A stretch of 64,000 nt of DNA from Branchiostoma floridae (Eukaryota; Chordata; Leptocardii; Amphioxiformes; Branchiostomatidae). Position 1 is the first letter of the stretch. Each line of letters begins with the position of its first letter. The DNA is taken from NCBI RefSeq assembly GCF_000003815.2, contig NC_049988.1:22032543-22096542 (forward strand), given 5' to 3'. This document shows positions 1 through 11,010 of this stretch, in pieces. Below the pieces are notes generated by a model that was given only the letters and a program-made list of their open reading frames with translations, was not told the origin of the DNA and did no database searches. The translations under genes and the position numbers were made by a program.

Positions 1-411
1 CGGAGACTTTAAAGGCCAAAGCTGCATTTTTCAGTGGAGTTTGATTGGGGCATTTCAAACCCAACACAACCGACTGGACTGGCTAGATTCTGCGAGTCAT
101 CAGAAACAGAGAAAATAAATAGTACAAAAATGAATTAAGAAATACCTAATGCAATAAGAACACATGTCCAATATCGATACGAAAACCTTGTGAAAACTAC
201 ATGTAAGTACACAACAGATAAAAGGCCACCCCTTTTCGCAGTCAGACACGATCAAGAGGCAAAAGTCTTTCGAAAAAATATATAAAAGGTTATGCTCGCG
301 ATTTTTATCATTCTGATTTGAAACAATCGACGATTACAGCATTTGATTGTGTGGCTCAAGAATAGATTTTTTATCAATTTGACGTCTGAATTCAAGTAGA
401 AAAGTACTAAC

Positions 412-535
412 GGTGTCTTGTCGCACCAGTCTGGAAGGCACCCACAAACCCACAGACAACCAGTGCAGACGAGAGCTGCCCCCAAGATGGGCAGACCGAC
501 GATTATGAACCAGAAAGTGGCGGGAGACATACCGG
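412..535 (-). CDS. PTTG1IP: PTTG1IP-like exon 4 (transmembrane helix)
   Basis: 124-bp exon, acceptor TTTTTTTCAG, donor ACC|GTTAGT. It encodes PGMSPATFW and an approximately 20-residue hydrophobic helix, then CTGCLWVCGCLPDWC. The helix followed by clustered cysteines resembles PTTG1IP. Confidence 0.62.
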
Positions 536-2683
536 CTGAAAAAAATGAGGTGATCAGTCGTGGTGGGACTCACTCTATTCCCAAACAAATTTTAGGAAAA
601 CTGAAGAAAGGACTTCAATACATATAACACAATTTTATGGCAGGTGGAACCTGATTTGCCTGATTGGATGTTAAATTATGGGGATTTCATACTGGTGACT
701 CCTGAGTTACTTATTGGAGAACCATGCATAGATAACGCAAATGTGGAAATTATTTGCATAAAATTTACATAGCTCTACATGTACATATTTCATGGAGATT
801 TTTCTGAGATTTGTTGCACAAAAATGACGGAGACTCGCAAGAACTCACGCGAGCAGAAGCTCCAACCCCCCCACTTGGAGTAGGGTCTGTACGCCTCAGG
901 TGGTTTGTCCTGTCCAGACGGAAGTGCACGACAGGTGCTGGTGTTTACATACCAGTAGCACGCGGGCTCTTTGGTCTTTGGGAATGAAAGATATAACAGA
1001 TTACAGTCAAACCTGTCTATGGCGGCCACTTAAGGGACTGGAGAAATATGGCCGATATAGATAGGTGGCCACTATAGAGAAAATGTTGATCAACTGATCA
1101 CGAGCTACCCACCTATGATCTCAGTACCCACTTATCTTTCTCACCAAGTAACATTGTGTCGATCGTCTCAAAACTTTTAACTGACCTTGCCAAAATTTAA
1201 CTCACCCTGCCAAAAATTTACTGAAAATGATTGATATTGTCATGCGAAATGTTGGTAAATTCGCCAACAAAGACTTGTGCTCTAACGTTCAAGGCACGCG
1301 CACCTTCCACTACCGCCAAAATGACCCTGTCGAGAACTCCAAATCCTTGCAAACTACGATTTAAACTCGGCGCAGGATGACATGCAGCCGCTGTGTGGTC
1401 GCTTTATGCAGTGTTTCTGTATCTTCGGCACCGGAAATCGGGTGGCCGCGACCGCGTTGGACAGGTGGCCGCTATAAACTATTTCTAATGCTTAGGTCAA
1501 CACTGGACCGACACTGATCACAATGGCCAGGTGGTTGCTGTGCAAAGGTGGCCGCTAATACAGGTTTGACTGTATATCTCAGATGCACTATGCTATGGCG
1601 GCATGTTACAAAAAATTCCAAAAAGTTCTAGAAGTTGAAGTAGAGGTAGTCTTTTTAGAAACAAAAGCCTTGGCTTATAAAGAACCTCATTGTTGCTCAA
1701 ATGCATTAACCCGAGTATGATTCCTATAGCCTCTAAAATTATCTTGAATTATCTCTAAGAAAAGAAAGGTCCGGTCTGTTGAAGTTTGTACACTTTTTTT
1801 TCAGCGGGTGCGATCGCATGATAGCTGCATACGAAACGAACACAACAGTTTCTTCTAATTGCACAAGTAACACTAACAGCGCGATCAAAATACAAAAGCT
1901 TTATAATTGTACAATTGCCTGGGCGAAAATGGTGACACGTCATCCACACATATCTACTCACAAACAAAAAAGAAACAAGAAAACCCACCCAGGACGCCTT
2001 TATTTCTAGGCACTTCTCACATGACTCGCCATTCGCTCTGCAGTCTGAAAAAAAAGTATAGATACATTCACCAAGTATAAACATTTACCATGTATTTACA
2101 TGTATTTGCGCTTTTACTTTTGTATCCTATGGACGTCTGTTATGATGTTATGCTTTCCAAGTGCAGCCATCTAAAAATCATTCTCATTCTACAAGCATAG
2201 TTGATACTATGTAGTGACTGGTCAAGAATTCTATGTCACTTTGTATGTCATGTAGCGAGCCGTATCAAACTTGCAACGTTTTTATAGATTGGCATCTATC
2301 GCGTGGGTCAGTTCTATGTTGTAACTTTGTACCTGACCAGCAACAAAACATGTTTGTCGGACTCAAAGTCCATGAGCGTCAGCTTTCGCTTTTGCCACAT
2401 GTACAGTTTTCGGTGTTATAAATTATCGGACAAATGGGGAAAAAAGTATACGTATACACTGCAAAGTATTTGGTATTAATATAAAGTAGCAAACGCATTA
2501 CATGATGTCGTCAAATACTGAAAACAATATCTGGTGCATCTTACCCATGACGGATAAAGGAAAACTATACTAGTATAGTATTCACTTACGATTCGGATCG
2601 TCTCGCAACATACTCAGTGCCGTTACACCAGACAGAAAGGCCACAGACACAGCCGCAACCAGCAAGAGAGACCGCCCCAACAT
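412..2683 (-). CDS. PTTG1IP: PTTG1IP-like single-pass membrane protein, 5' four coding exons (partial gene)
   Basis: Four exons join in frame on the minus strand: 2683-2590, 2044-1989, 975-849 and 535-412 (phases 1, 0, 1, 2, all GT-AG). They give about 134 residues. Residues 1-23 form a signal peptide starting MLGRSLLLVAAVSV. A Cys-rich ectodomain follows, with C-x5-C-x2-C in exon 2 (CRANGESCEKC), then ACYWYVNTSTC and KWGGWSFCS in exon 3. Exon 4 is a membrane helix (FWFIIVGLPILGAALVC) followed by a Cys-rich juxtamembrane stretch. This order and spacing fit the PSI-domain protein PTTG1IP (PTTG1-binding factor), which has an NxT-C-x2-C-L...C-x-W-C core and cysteines just inside its helix. The charged cytoplasmic coiled coil of PTTG1IP is not present here and should lie on exons beyond base 1. 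A mariner-type MITE sits in intron 2, ending about 29 bp before exon 3. Family assignment is inference from motif spacing; an unrelated Cys-rich type I protein is the alternative. Confidence 0.66.
849..975 (-). CDS. PTTG1IP: PTTG1IP-like exon 3 (second half of Cys-rich ectodomain)
   Basis: 127-bp exon, acceptor CCCAAAG, donor CGC|GTGAGT. It holds ACYWYVNTSTC with an N-T-S glycosylation sequon and ends near KWGGWSFCS. The acceptor tract lies directly against the end of a mariner-type MITE. Confidence 0.6.
1004..1572. mobile_element. Mariner/Tc1-type non-autonomous element (MITE) with TA duplication
   Basis: Inverted termini CAGTCAAACCTGT and ACAGGTTTGACTG with TA on both sides (1002-1003 and 1573-1574). 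The inner termini also match (GTGGCC repeats). There is no transposase frame. Shorter relatives of the terminus occur at 57370, 62099 and 62350-62555. Confidence 0.82.
1989..2044 (-). CDS. PTTG1IP: PTTG1IP-like exon 2 (first half of PSI-like Cys cluster)
   Basis: 56-bp exon after a strong T-rich acceptor (TTTTTTTTCAG). It encodes HCRANGESCEKCLEIKASW and ends TGG|GTGGGT in phase 0, matching the phase-0 acceptor of exon 3. Confidence 0.58.
2590..2683 (-). CDS. PTTG1IP: PTTG1IP-like exon 1 (signal peptide)
   Basis: 94-bp coding part of the first exon. The ATG (reverse complement of 2681-2683) opens a typical signal peptide with a Leu/Val/Ala core, ending near SGVTA. The donor reads C|GTAAGTG, phase 1. 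Confidence 0.65.
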
Positions 2684-3270
2684 AATGGCAATATCAAACC
2701 TTAACGTTAAGAAGGAAAGAAAACTTCGGCTTTCAGCAGAAACTTCAGGAACTCGTGACATCGACCGATGGACTTGGTCCGCTGGGACAGGTGGACTGGA
2801 CTATTCCATTGGAAAGGGGGGAAGCTGCCACGTTTTGTTGCTGCTGGCAAGTTATTTACTTATTAGTTGACCGTGGACTGACTATTTGTTTATTTGTTTA
2901 TTAAAATTCACCACACAAGTGGAAGGGGCGGGGGAACAGGTGGTGACACCTTTACTGGCCCTCGCCCCGACATAAAAATACAATAAATACAGCAGTATTG
3001 TGGAACACGACTATTGTGGAAATTTTCAATCCACGTAACGTTATTGCTTTGACAGTACTATTCAAGTTGCGAAAGTGACGTATTGTGTTCGAAATTCGGT
3101 CCCTTCAATTTACCTGCCGTTCCAGCTTAAATCGCTAGAGGTCACCCTTGCACATGAACTCTCCTGCAGGATCGCCCTGTCAATACCTCAACTTTATCAG
3201 TTTATGCACTTGAGACTGACCTCAGGGTTTTTTTTGGCGCGTCGAAACCGGATGATGCCGGGCGCGCTGG

Positions 3271-3290
3271 GAATTGTGGGAATGTGTAGT
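3271..3290 (-). promoter_or_regulatory. ZNF143/Staf-like promoter motif
   Basis: Reads ACTACACATTCCCACAATTC on the minus strand, close to the animal Staf/ZNF143 consensus (ACTACA..TTCCCA), followed by a CpG-rich stretch (CGCGCC, CCGG). It lies about 590 bp upstream of the PTTG1IP-like start codon and on its strand, so it may mark that promoter. This is motif reading only. Confidence 0.3.
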
Positions 3291-3339
3291 CGGCGAATAA
3301 AAATCATTGCCTTTACCGTGAAGTGCTCATCTTAACAAC

Positions 3340-4380
3340 AGACTTGTCAAAATCGATCTAACAATGAAGAGAGACGGATAAACTGCAGCTAAAACGAAAC
3401 AACAGGAGATACTTGAGACATGAGGATCACCAAAAGACAAACATCGTCCATGTCCTTGGTGCTGAAGGCGTGTCTTGTGACGTTAGCAACAGTTGAATAC
3501 GCCTGACTGTGGGGACATCTGGCGGTCAGAATAATCACTGCAGCATCCTAACAATCTCTAAAGTCTACTTTTCGCTGCAAAGTGCGGCCTTGGCTCTTTG
3601 AAACGAGTCATGTTAGAAAATTGAATAGGTTAAAACGAAAATCATGATAATCCGTCAACCCCTTCTTTAGTTATTCCTTTTCAAAGTCTCACACTAAACC
3701 GGCACCTGCCGTTCCAAACAAGCCGCTAGGGGGCACTAACCTACACCACTTACCCACTGCCCCAAGAGACGTCTATCGCCTACAAATCATGACCACAGCA
3801 TGTCCAGAACTTGAGATGTCAAACCTGGAAGTTCCGTTGCAGTACCGTAACAGGCTACTAAAGGGCCCAAAATCTAATCGTTTCCAGGTCTCATCAAGAC
3901 AAAAAATCGAAACAATCCATTCCTGCGTTCTCGAGTTATGCTGGTGTTCTACACACAACTAAACACACAAACATACAAAAACACTACCCAAAACGTAACC
4001 TTCTTGGCGAAGGTAATTAATCAGGATAGGCTAAGGCGATTTCAAAGCACTTGGCCACCATGAACAAAGGAAGCAGGCAGTTGTTTTTCTGACATTGATA
4101 TTGTTGACGGATGTCCTCTGGCAAAGAAGATGGCCTTGCCACACAGAAAAAAAGGAAATCGGCTTCTTCCAAAGACCATCTTAAGATGCACCAAGAAACA
4201 AGATATATCTGGCTATAGCCCTGTTTTGTTTTGTTTTGCATACCCGGTAACGCACGGCGTAACACACCAGGTTTGTACTGAACAAGAAGTATCTAAATTT
4301 TGTCTTTACTCCCTTTAACGTTACATATATTGTTGACTTTATTTGAATTACAACAGGTACAATACAATGTGGACAATATG
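3340..4380. other. Intergenic, no gene recognised
   Basis: AT-rich sequence with short open frames on both strands (3773-3958 and 4017-4265 on the minus strand), none with recognisable domains or paired splice sites. Confidence 0.4.
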
Positions 4381-4419
4381 CAACTAACTAGCATATAACG
4401 TTAACGTTACATTCATAGC

Positions 4420-4612
4420 TAGGGTATAAAAGTGCTCTCCAACAAGATCTCCTCAGTGTAACTGACGAAAGATACTAGTAGTAGTGGATGTTATCCGAAA
4501 CGCCAGACCGTTTCCAACATCATATCTAGTTGCTCGAGTAACCAATTTTAACATATCCTATTACCATGAGATCTAACCTTTATTGATGTAGCCTTGGCTA
4601 TAATGATATGAG
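4420..4612. mobile_element. Fragment of foldback element family
   Basis: Contains GACGAAAGATACTAGTAGTA, then CCGTTTCCAACATCATATC and a diverged form of the family end ATTACCTGGATGTCTAACCT. Fuller copies are at 8535-8850 and 25889-26062. Confidence 0.55.
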
Positions 4613-4626
4613 TCTGATGAATGGGT

Positions 4627-4857
4627 TTATTCAACTATAGTTTGTCGGATGACCTTCACCTTGACCTTGTGAACTTTGTCGCCCTCTAGAAACTTCCTTT
4701 TGAACTGCAGCTTCCTTTCAAAGGGTTCAACCGTCCGGGCAACTTTAGTCCCGGGCTCTAATCCTGGCATGCTAACGATCTTGTTCCTTGAAATTTCTGA
4801 AATTATTACAATGATTATAAAAACAGCTACCGCGAAAAAAAGTGCATCATCGCGCAA
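4627..4857 (-). CDS. Possible small type II membrane protein or first exon, unknown
   Basis: A 76-codon frame beginning MRDDA, then a clear hydrophobic helix (LFFAVAVFIIIVIISEI), then a basic stem. It begins about 180 bp from a GC-rich segment that could be a divergent promoter. Donor-like sites occur near its end (CAAG|GTCAAG, CAAG|GTGAAG), so it may be a first coding exon of a type II protein. No family recognised; it may also be chance. Confidence 0.28.
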   Translation of the reverse strand: MRDDALFFAVAVFIIIVIISEISRNKIVSMPGLEPGTKVARTVEPFERKLQFKRKFLEGDKVHKVKVKVIRQTIVE

Positions 4858-5019
4858 CTGCTACATAGAAATGCGGCAAACAGAACATAAAGATACAGAT
4901 GCGAACACTCATCACATTCACCGGTCACAATACTCTGTTGACGGAGGTTACCCTCCATTACAGAGTAAAAATCCCAATGTGCATTTTGACCAGTTTCTAC
5001 CGTTCGGTCCAGCTCCAAC

Positions 5020-5115
5020 AGTGCCCTGGCGGAAACAGAGAAGCTTCGCTATCTCCCGCGCCCAGCGGTGACGTCACTCCGTCTCCCGGACCGGCCCGGC
5101 GCCTATCGCCAGTCC
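5020..5115. promoter_or_regulatory. GC-rich candidate promoter, possibly bidirectional
   Basis: A short CpG-dense block (CGCGCCCAGCGGTGACGTCA, CGGACCGGCCCGGCGCC) in an AT-rich neighbourhood. It contains TGACGTCA, a perfect CRE/ATF palindrome, at about 5068-5075. To the right lies a leader-like exon with a consensus donor; to the left, on the other strand, a possible type II membrane frame. Promoter function is inferred from composition. Confidence 0.4.
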
Positions 5116-5256
5116 CACACTTCCCGGATGTACAGAAGAATGGGGCCAACATGGGAGCACAAAAACATCCGAGAGCAGGGCGGACGGGCCAAGTGTCACG
5201 TCCTCAGAAAACTCTGGAAATATCGAAGTTGCAAACGTTCTACAGAGCAGGTAAGG
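5116..5256 (+). other. Candidate non-coding leader exon of the LRR receptor gene
   Basis: Starts after the GC-rich block and ends ACAGAGCAG|GTAAGG. The start codon exon of the LRR receptor has an acceptor 23 bp before its ATG (CATACAG|GTCACAG at 11865), so an upstream leader exon must exist; this is the best candidate, leaving a 6.6-kb first intron. A frame beginning MGPTWEHKNIREQGG is open through it but matches nothing known. Confidence 0.35.
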
Positions 5257-5990
5257 TGGCATCTGTTGTTCTCTATGTACACCTGTTTTCTATGTGTACC
5301 TGTACCCTTACTAGTCTTTATTAAACTAATTCTTCTCCCAGAAACGTTAGAGGTTAGTCAACTGTCACGTCCTCAGCAAGATCTGGGGTGACTTACAGTG
5401 AAAACTTACTCCTGTCTTCTACAGAACAGGTAAGGGCTGATTCTGTTGTTCTCTATGTACACCTGTACCTGTACCTGTACTTGTGCTCGTTCTGCCAATA
5501 TGGGAGCACAAAAACATCCCAGAGCAGGGCGGACGGGTCGGCTGGCACGTCCTCAGCAAACTTTGGGAGCATCAACGGCACAAAACTGCTTCTGTCTTCT
5601 ACAGAGCTGGTAAGGGTGGGTTTTATTGTTCTCTGTGTACACCTGTAACGTTACATGTAATCTACATGCACCTCTTTAACGTCAACATCTCAGAGTTTTT
5701 CTGGTAACTTTGGAAGTTAGTGAATTGTCACGTCCTCAGCAAACTCTGGGAACAGCGAAGTTGGAAACATACTTCTTCTGTCTTCTACAGAACAGGTAAG
5801 GGTGGCTTCTGTTGCTCTGTGTGTGTACCTGTAACTTTACCTGTACCTGTCACGGTCGCTCTTAAACTACTTGTACTTCTTCTTCTTTTGGTAACGTTAG
5901 AAGCTAGTCAATGGTTTGTCACGTCCTCAGCAAACTCCGGGAACATTAACAAGTACAGACGTGCGTCTGTCTTTTACCAAACAAGTTAGG
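5130..5990 (+). repeat. Five-copy tandem array of the leader exon with its donor
   Basis: Copies end near 5256, 5429, 5610, 5791 and 5985. Each has TGTCACGTCCTCAG, then CTCTGGGA.CA, then CTTCTACAGA.CAG followed by GTAAGG. Four keep the GT donor; the fifth reads AAGTTAGG and has lost it. Two copies (about 5140 and 5500) share ATGGGAGCACAAAAACATCC. Between copies lie CTGTACCTGTAC-type repeats. Confidence 0.75.
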
Positions 5991-6284
5991 ATTGCTTCAG
6001 TTGTGCACCTGTACCTGCACAGGTGCATGTAGTCTATCGGCATGTCTTTAACTTTTTCTTCTTCTTCTGGTAATGTTGGCCCTCTTTCCCGAGGCATGTC
6101 CCAAAGTTCTAAATCCGATGATCACGCCCACCTTTATGTGGGTTGATATATGTCTGTTCAACTGCCCCAAAGAAGTACCGAAGCACTTACTACATTGTCA
6201 CGGGAGCCAAAAATGTGCAGAAAATAAATAAAAAAGGTACTTTTTGATAGTAGTTTGATAATTTTCTAATCCGAATTTGATGAA

Positions 6285-6465
6285 CACATAGTGAACTGAA
6301 GATGTGAAGGCTTGAAACGACATCACGTTGGATATAACCCAGTGTTTGAGGAATGACAGAACGAATTTAATGCTTGAGCACAATGTTATATGTGATCGGA
6401 CTGAAGATGTGAAGACTTGAAACGACATCGCGTTGGATATAACCCAGTGTTTGAGGAATGCCAGA
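6285..6465. repeat. Two-copy tandem repeat
   Basis: GAACTGAAGATGTGAAGG followed by CTTGAAACGACATC and TTGGATATAACCCAGTG occurs at about 6295 and again at about 6399. Inside the putative first intron. Confidence 0.7.
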
Positions 6466-6499
6466 AGCGGTCCCAACATAAACACGGGATCGAGTCGGG

Positions 6500-7175
6500 C
6501 AAAATTTCCCACGAAGTCAGACAGACATGATCCCTGACAGCTGGACAGGTGGAGAACGTGTCGGGAAGGGTTGAGAGAAAGTGAAGATGATTTCCTGACT
6601 TTAACAGTTAACGGAAGTTGAGAATACTGCTGGGTTGAATCTTCTTCAAGAAAGTAACGGATACATTTAGAGGGACAATTGGAAATCTTTGTTGACTTGA
6701 AGATTGGCAACATTTGAAGATTGTTTTATTTCAATATAACACGAAGTCAGACAGAGATGATTCCTGACAGCTGGACAGGTTGAGAAAATGTCGGGAAGGG
6801 TTGAGAAAAGTGAAGATGATTTCATAACTTTCTCAGTTAACGGAATATAGAGAACACTACTTTATGAAATCCTATTTTGTTGAATCTTGTTCAAGAAAAT
6901 AACGGATACATTTTGAGGAACAATTGGGAAACTTTGTTTGTTTTAAGATTGACAGATAAATAGCTATCAGCACTGAATTTATAAAATATAACATTTGCGG
7001 GTTGCACTATTTGAGAGAAGTGAAGATGATTTCCCTTGGGTTGAATCTTGTTAAAAAAGTAACGGACACATTTAGAGGAACAATTGGGAATCTTTGTTGG
7101 TTTTAGGATTGATAGGGAAAATAGCTATCATGACGAAAATTTGCAACATTTGAGGATTGTATTGTTTTCAATATA
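6500..7175. repeat. Three-copy tandem repeat, about 240-bp unit
   Basis: Units begin near 6510, 6738 and 7010 and share GAAGTGAAGATGATTTCC, GGGTTGAATCTT, AAGTAACGGA.ACATTT and CAATTGG.AA.CTTTG. Copies are degenerate; no coding signal. Confidence 0.7.
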
Positions 7176-7439
7176 ACTGCACTTCCTGGATTTGCATACG
7201 CGTCTGTAGTGTTATGTCACTCTTACACTGATACTAACGGAAATGAGGGAATCTTTTGTTTTGAACGCTACAGAATGGTCGTGTACTCTTTGTATCATTC
7301 TACTTCGAAACAGAAAACGTTCGCGGCTCCGAACAAAATGTCATCACTTGCGGTAAAAATACAACCGTAGTGGTTTAGTGCTGGTTCAGTGTTTCAACAT
7401 GAAATGTTTTCGATGGCGCATCCGTGTAAGGTTTTGTCA

Positions 7440-7650
7440 TTCAATAATTCACATGTGGCGTTGTGTGTAGCGTAACTGGTAAAGTGTTGGACTCGGACTC
7501 TATAGGTCCCGAGTTCGATACTCGAGGTGCCCCCGACATTGTCCCCTTTGGAAAGACACTTAACACGACCTTCCTCACTTCAACCAGGTGTAAAAATGGG
7601 TACCTGTGCTGACTTCGGTCGGGGAGGTAAAAGACTACCCTTTCCTTCTG
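7440..7650 (+). mobile_element. tRNA-derived SINE
   Basis: A tRNA-like head has an A box TAGCGTAACTGG (7468-7479) and a B box GTTCGATAC (7513-7521), 34 nt apart, as in Pol III tRNA promoters. A tRNA-unrelated body follows (GAAAGACACTTAACACGACC, AATGGGTACCTG, TTCGGTCGGGGAGG). The head does not fold into an obvious complete tRNA, so this is a SINE, not a tRNA gene. Family name not assigned. Confidence 0.8.
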
Positions 7651-7659
7651 TCTGCAATG

Positions 7660-8520
7660 TGTATGTGACACTATTAAAATAGGTTACCAACTTGAGTGCA
7701 GTGCCACATTGTCCCCTTCTATCCCCAAAAAAGCAAATAAAAAATGTAATAATTCACAGAAAAAATGCCAATACAGCATCCTGAAGATAGGCATATCTGC
7801 ACGGTTTGGAAAGAAACAAAACAAGACAAGGCATACAAATGTACCTACTGAATGGCTCAGTTTAAAGAAACCTTTTTACCAGTCTGACCACTACCTTCTT
7901 TCAGACAGGCTCGCGGCCTGACAGTTTGAGAGACAGCCATTGTGGCCCTCACAATCTAACCTCTGATTTCCCCGGTAGCAAAATGTTTACTTACGGAAGG
8001 CGTGAAGCTGACGGCTGTCGCCATGGTAGCTTGTTTAAACCCCTGTCACTCATAGCAGGACCTTCTTACAACTTTCAAACCATGGTGGATGCTGGGTTGG
8101 GAGTAGTCCTGAATCTATTCTATACACCTTTCTCACACGGCGGCCATGATAGATTAAAGAAGAGGTCAATGAGCAGAGGCAAACAGACGAAACGTATTTC
8201 TAAAATCAGCTCCCATTTAGTTTTCCCCAAAACCACTCAAATTTTCACAATATAGGATGAAATAATAAATATTATAATTAGTGTTATGCCCCGAAAATTT
8301 AGAGTAGCGTAGCCTGATCCTATAGTTCCTTAAGAGATGCAAAATAAAAACATGATAATGCAAATATTTGACGGACATGCAGCCAGATCTCTTATTGCCA
8401 TTGGTCGCTTTCATAATTGACAGGCTATCGTTGGCTGAACTGCTAATTATGATGGACAGTCTTTTGTTTGCCTCATTGAACTCGTTTTAGATATATCATG
8501 GCCGCGGCGTGAGAAAGGTG
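7660..8520. other. Intronic or intergenic, nothing recognised
   Basis: AT-rich sequence with short open frames (7709-7921, 7926-8255) lacking domains. Confidence 0.35.
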
Positions 8521-8534
8521 TATTTTAGCAGGTC

Positions 8535-8850
8535 ATCCAAGCAGCATATGCCAAAAAAGCAGTTGCTGAAGCAACTGGATATGATTTTGGAAAAGGTCAG
8601 ACGTTTCAGACAAAAACCCGGTGTCCTTCGTCAGTGACACAGGAGAAATTTTGTTGGAGATAGTTTATGTATCCTAGCTGTAAATTGATATGCAAGAGAT
8701 ATAGTTGGAGAACAGGTTTAGACTAACTATGAATTCATATGCAAAGAGGGAGGAAAACGTTTGACCGTTTCCAAAATCATATCCAGTTGCTTGAGTAACT
8801 GCTTTTGGGCGTATCTTATCACCTGGATGTCTAACCTTCATCGACGCAAG
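8535..8850. mobile_element. Foldback element, long copy
   Basis: Left arm near 8545-8605 (GCAACTGGATATGATTTTGG) is mirrored by the right arm near 8768-8850 (CCAAAATCATATCCAGTTGC, then CACCTGGATGTCTAACCTTC). Between them are TCGTCAGTGACAC and AT-rich sequence. The same arms recur at 4420, 10830, 15783, 16250, 25020, 25889, 32453, 40945 and 60215. Confidence 0.72.
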
Positions 8851-8899
8851 CGGCATATGACTTTCCCAATTTTTAGAAATTCAGAGTCACTATTTAAGA

Positions 8900-10040
8900 C
8901 TTACTACTAGTAGTTATGGCCAGCGTCGACGACCAACTCCCAACCGCAGATGAACTTGCTCACTACTTACTCCGAACCATGTTCTGGAGAAGGTTGGGAA
9001 GCCATGGTCGGCTAGCTATGAGTTACAAGGGTTTCAAGGCCTGATCAAGCTACTATTACAGGGTCGACGAGTTTCGAATCCGGCCGTATACCTGTATTTG
9101 TTGATCACCATGAAGTTCATCAAATTTTGAAATCGACAGAGGGTCGCGCGCATTTTTCTTCTGAAGATGTACCCTTGATACTTAACGCAAAAGGTACCCA
9201 AGTAACTGGTTAACGTTATTCCGTTTTTTAGTAACTTTTGTATGGGGCCTCTCGATAATAATATATATACGGTCCCTACATGTTAAAGTTGTGCGATCAT
9301 TGAAAGAGCACCTGGTGCCTTACTACTAATAACCCTCTCACATTTGGCGAAAATCGATCGGAAGACGATTTTGCGGCAATCGTCCGAGCCTCGCTTATAA
9401 TGATAACTTTATTGCACAACAATTGTACAAGGTACAAAGTATGGCTTATATGTGACAGGGACGGTTTTCAGGTGAAAAATACGACCTTAAATATGGCCGA
9501 TATTCCATCGACACGCCCGAATATCGTGCATGATGTGACAGGGTATAAGAAAGTATCATGTAAAGCTCGCAGAGTCGCCTGCCGACCTATTTTCGTGCTG
9601 TGTGACCAGGGCTTTATTCGCTCCTGGCTTCCAACAGAGATAGTTGGAGAGGCACAGGCCGATATCCATGGTAGTGCTGTAGTCCGGACACACTGTGCCG
9701 AGTCACAGCCGGCATGACCTGTCCCTGAAGCCGGGGGAAAGGTCGGGAAGCTGCGTGACTGGAGACGTTTGTGGCACACAATAATGTATCTGTTATCTGT
9801 ACTATAACTCCAAACAACAAACCTGCATCTGATGGGGCCGTCTTACACGTGGCATGCAATTCTGTCCCTGTGAGTGCGCTAGTAGACGAGAGGGTGGAGA
9901 AGGATTTGCACACCCCTCCTTCACCTTAAAAAGTCTGGCCAGGCAGACGGCGAGTTACTGTCTGCCTACCATTGTTTTCCGAGACAGACATCCAGGTAAT
10001 AAGATTGCCGAAAATTTTCTTCTTTCCCTTTTCGCATATT
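8900..10040. other. Intron or intergenic, no gene recognised
   Basis: Open frames at 9400-9717 (+) and 9468-9913 (-) overlap on opposite strands and show no domain. A piece of the foldback family end (ACATCCAGGTAATAAGAT) is at 9989. Confidence 0.35.
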
Positions 10041-10047
10041 AATTCAT

Positions 10048-10817
10048 AGTTAGGCCACGTTGATTTGATTATATGGATGACATCCGCGCTCGCACCAATT
10101 TTCGGCCATTTCCAAAAAAAAAAAGTTTTCGACCACACAATAAATTGCACAAAGCAGCTGTAAAATGAGCACAAATATTCCGTAGATTGAAAAAAAAGTA
10201 TCAGAAAACAGATAACTAATGCCATAGAATGCCAAAATGAATCTAAAGTCAAAGAATAAGATAAAAAATCTATTGTTAGTTGGGGGAGGTACCAGTACAG
10301 AAAGGTCCAGAGGATCATTTCCAGGTCCGGACATGAACCTGGACCTGATTGTCTGTGGAAACTTGAGAACTGGCAATACTCAAAACAATGGTAATTGGTC
10401 AATTTTGCTACAAAGGAATCTGTTTGGTGGATTATTGGACTCCCACTGCATTTTAAAATCCCATCTCCATGTAATAAAGGCTAACTGTCTCTGTACCTTT
10501 GACTGTAGAAACTTGGTGCAATTGGCTATAAACTCTACTTGACTTCGCTCTTGTTGTCTTCTTGGCCCCCCGGTTAGGATTGGTCCAAGAAGAAAAAAAT
10601 GTTTTGCACCCGTATGATGTACTGGTCCCTACACATAACTGTTGGTATATCATACTATGTGTGTTTAGTCCTATGTTCAACCTTCCTGGCCACTTTGATT
10701 TCATACTGAAAGCAACTTTTTTTTTTTTGCCAAACTTTTTTTTTATTCGCTCGCTCGCATCAGTTTTGGAGTTCCCGGAGGATGTCATCCATATAATCAA
10801 ATCAACATGGCCTTAGG
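10048..10817. mobile_element. Terminal-inverted-repeat element carrying a nested hAT-type MITE
   Basis: Left end GGCCACGTTGATTTGATTAT (about 10052) mirrors right end ATAATCAAATCAACATGGCC (about 10793); poly-T tracts and GCTCGC motifs lie just inside each end. A second, shorter copy at 63655-63990 lacks the middle part. The extra middle (about 10280-10635) matches the hAT-type MITE at 29686-30119 (GGTACCAGTACAG, AACCTGGACCTGATT, AATCTGTTTGGTGGA), so one element inserted in the other. Confidence 0.68.
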
Positions 10818-10824
10818 ATAAACC

Positions 10825-11010
10825 TGTTCTATAACTAGATCTCTTTTGCATATCAATTCACAGCGAGGACATAATTAAAAACTCTCTTCAGCAAGATTTC
10901 TCCAGTGTCACAAACGAAAGACATTGGACGGTCGTCTGAAACGTCTGACCGTTTCCAAAATCATATCCAGTTGCTTCAGTAAATGCTTTTTGGCATAGCT
11001 ACATGATTGT
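10825..11010. mobile_element. Foldback family fragment
   Basis: Contains GTCACAAACGAAAGACATTG, GTTTCCAAAATCATATCCAG and TTGCTTCAGTAAATGC. Confidence 0.6.

Noticed and set aside
7455-7530. tRNA gene
   Set aside because: A and B boxes are present but no complete cloverleaf; a SINE body follows.
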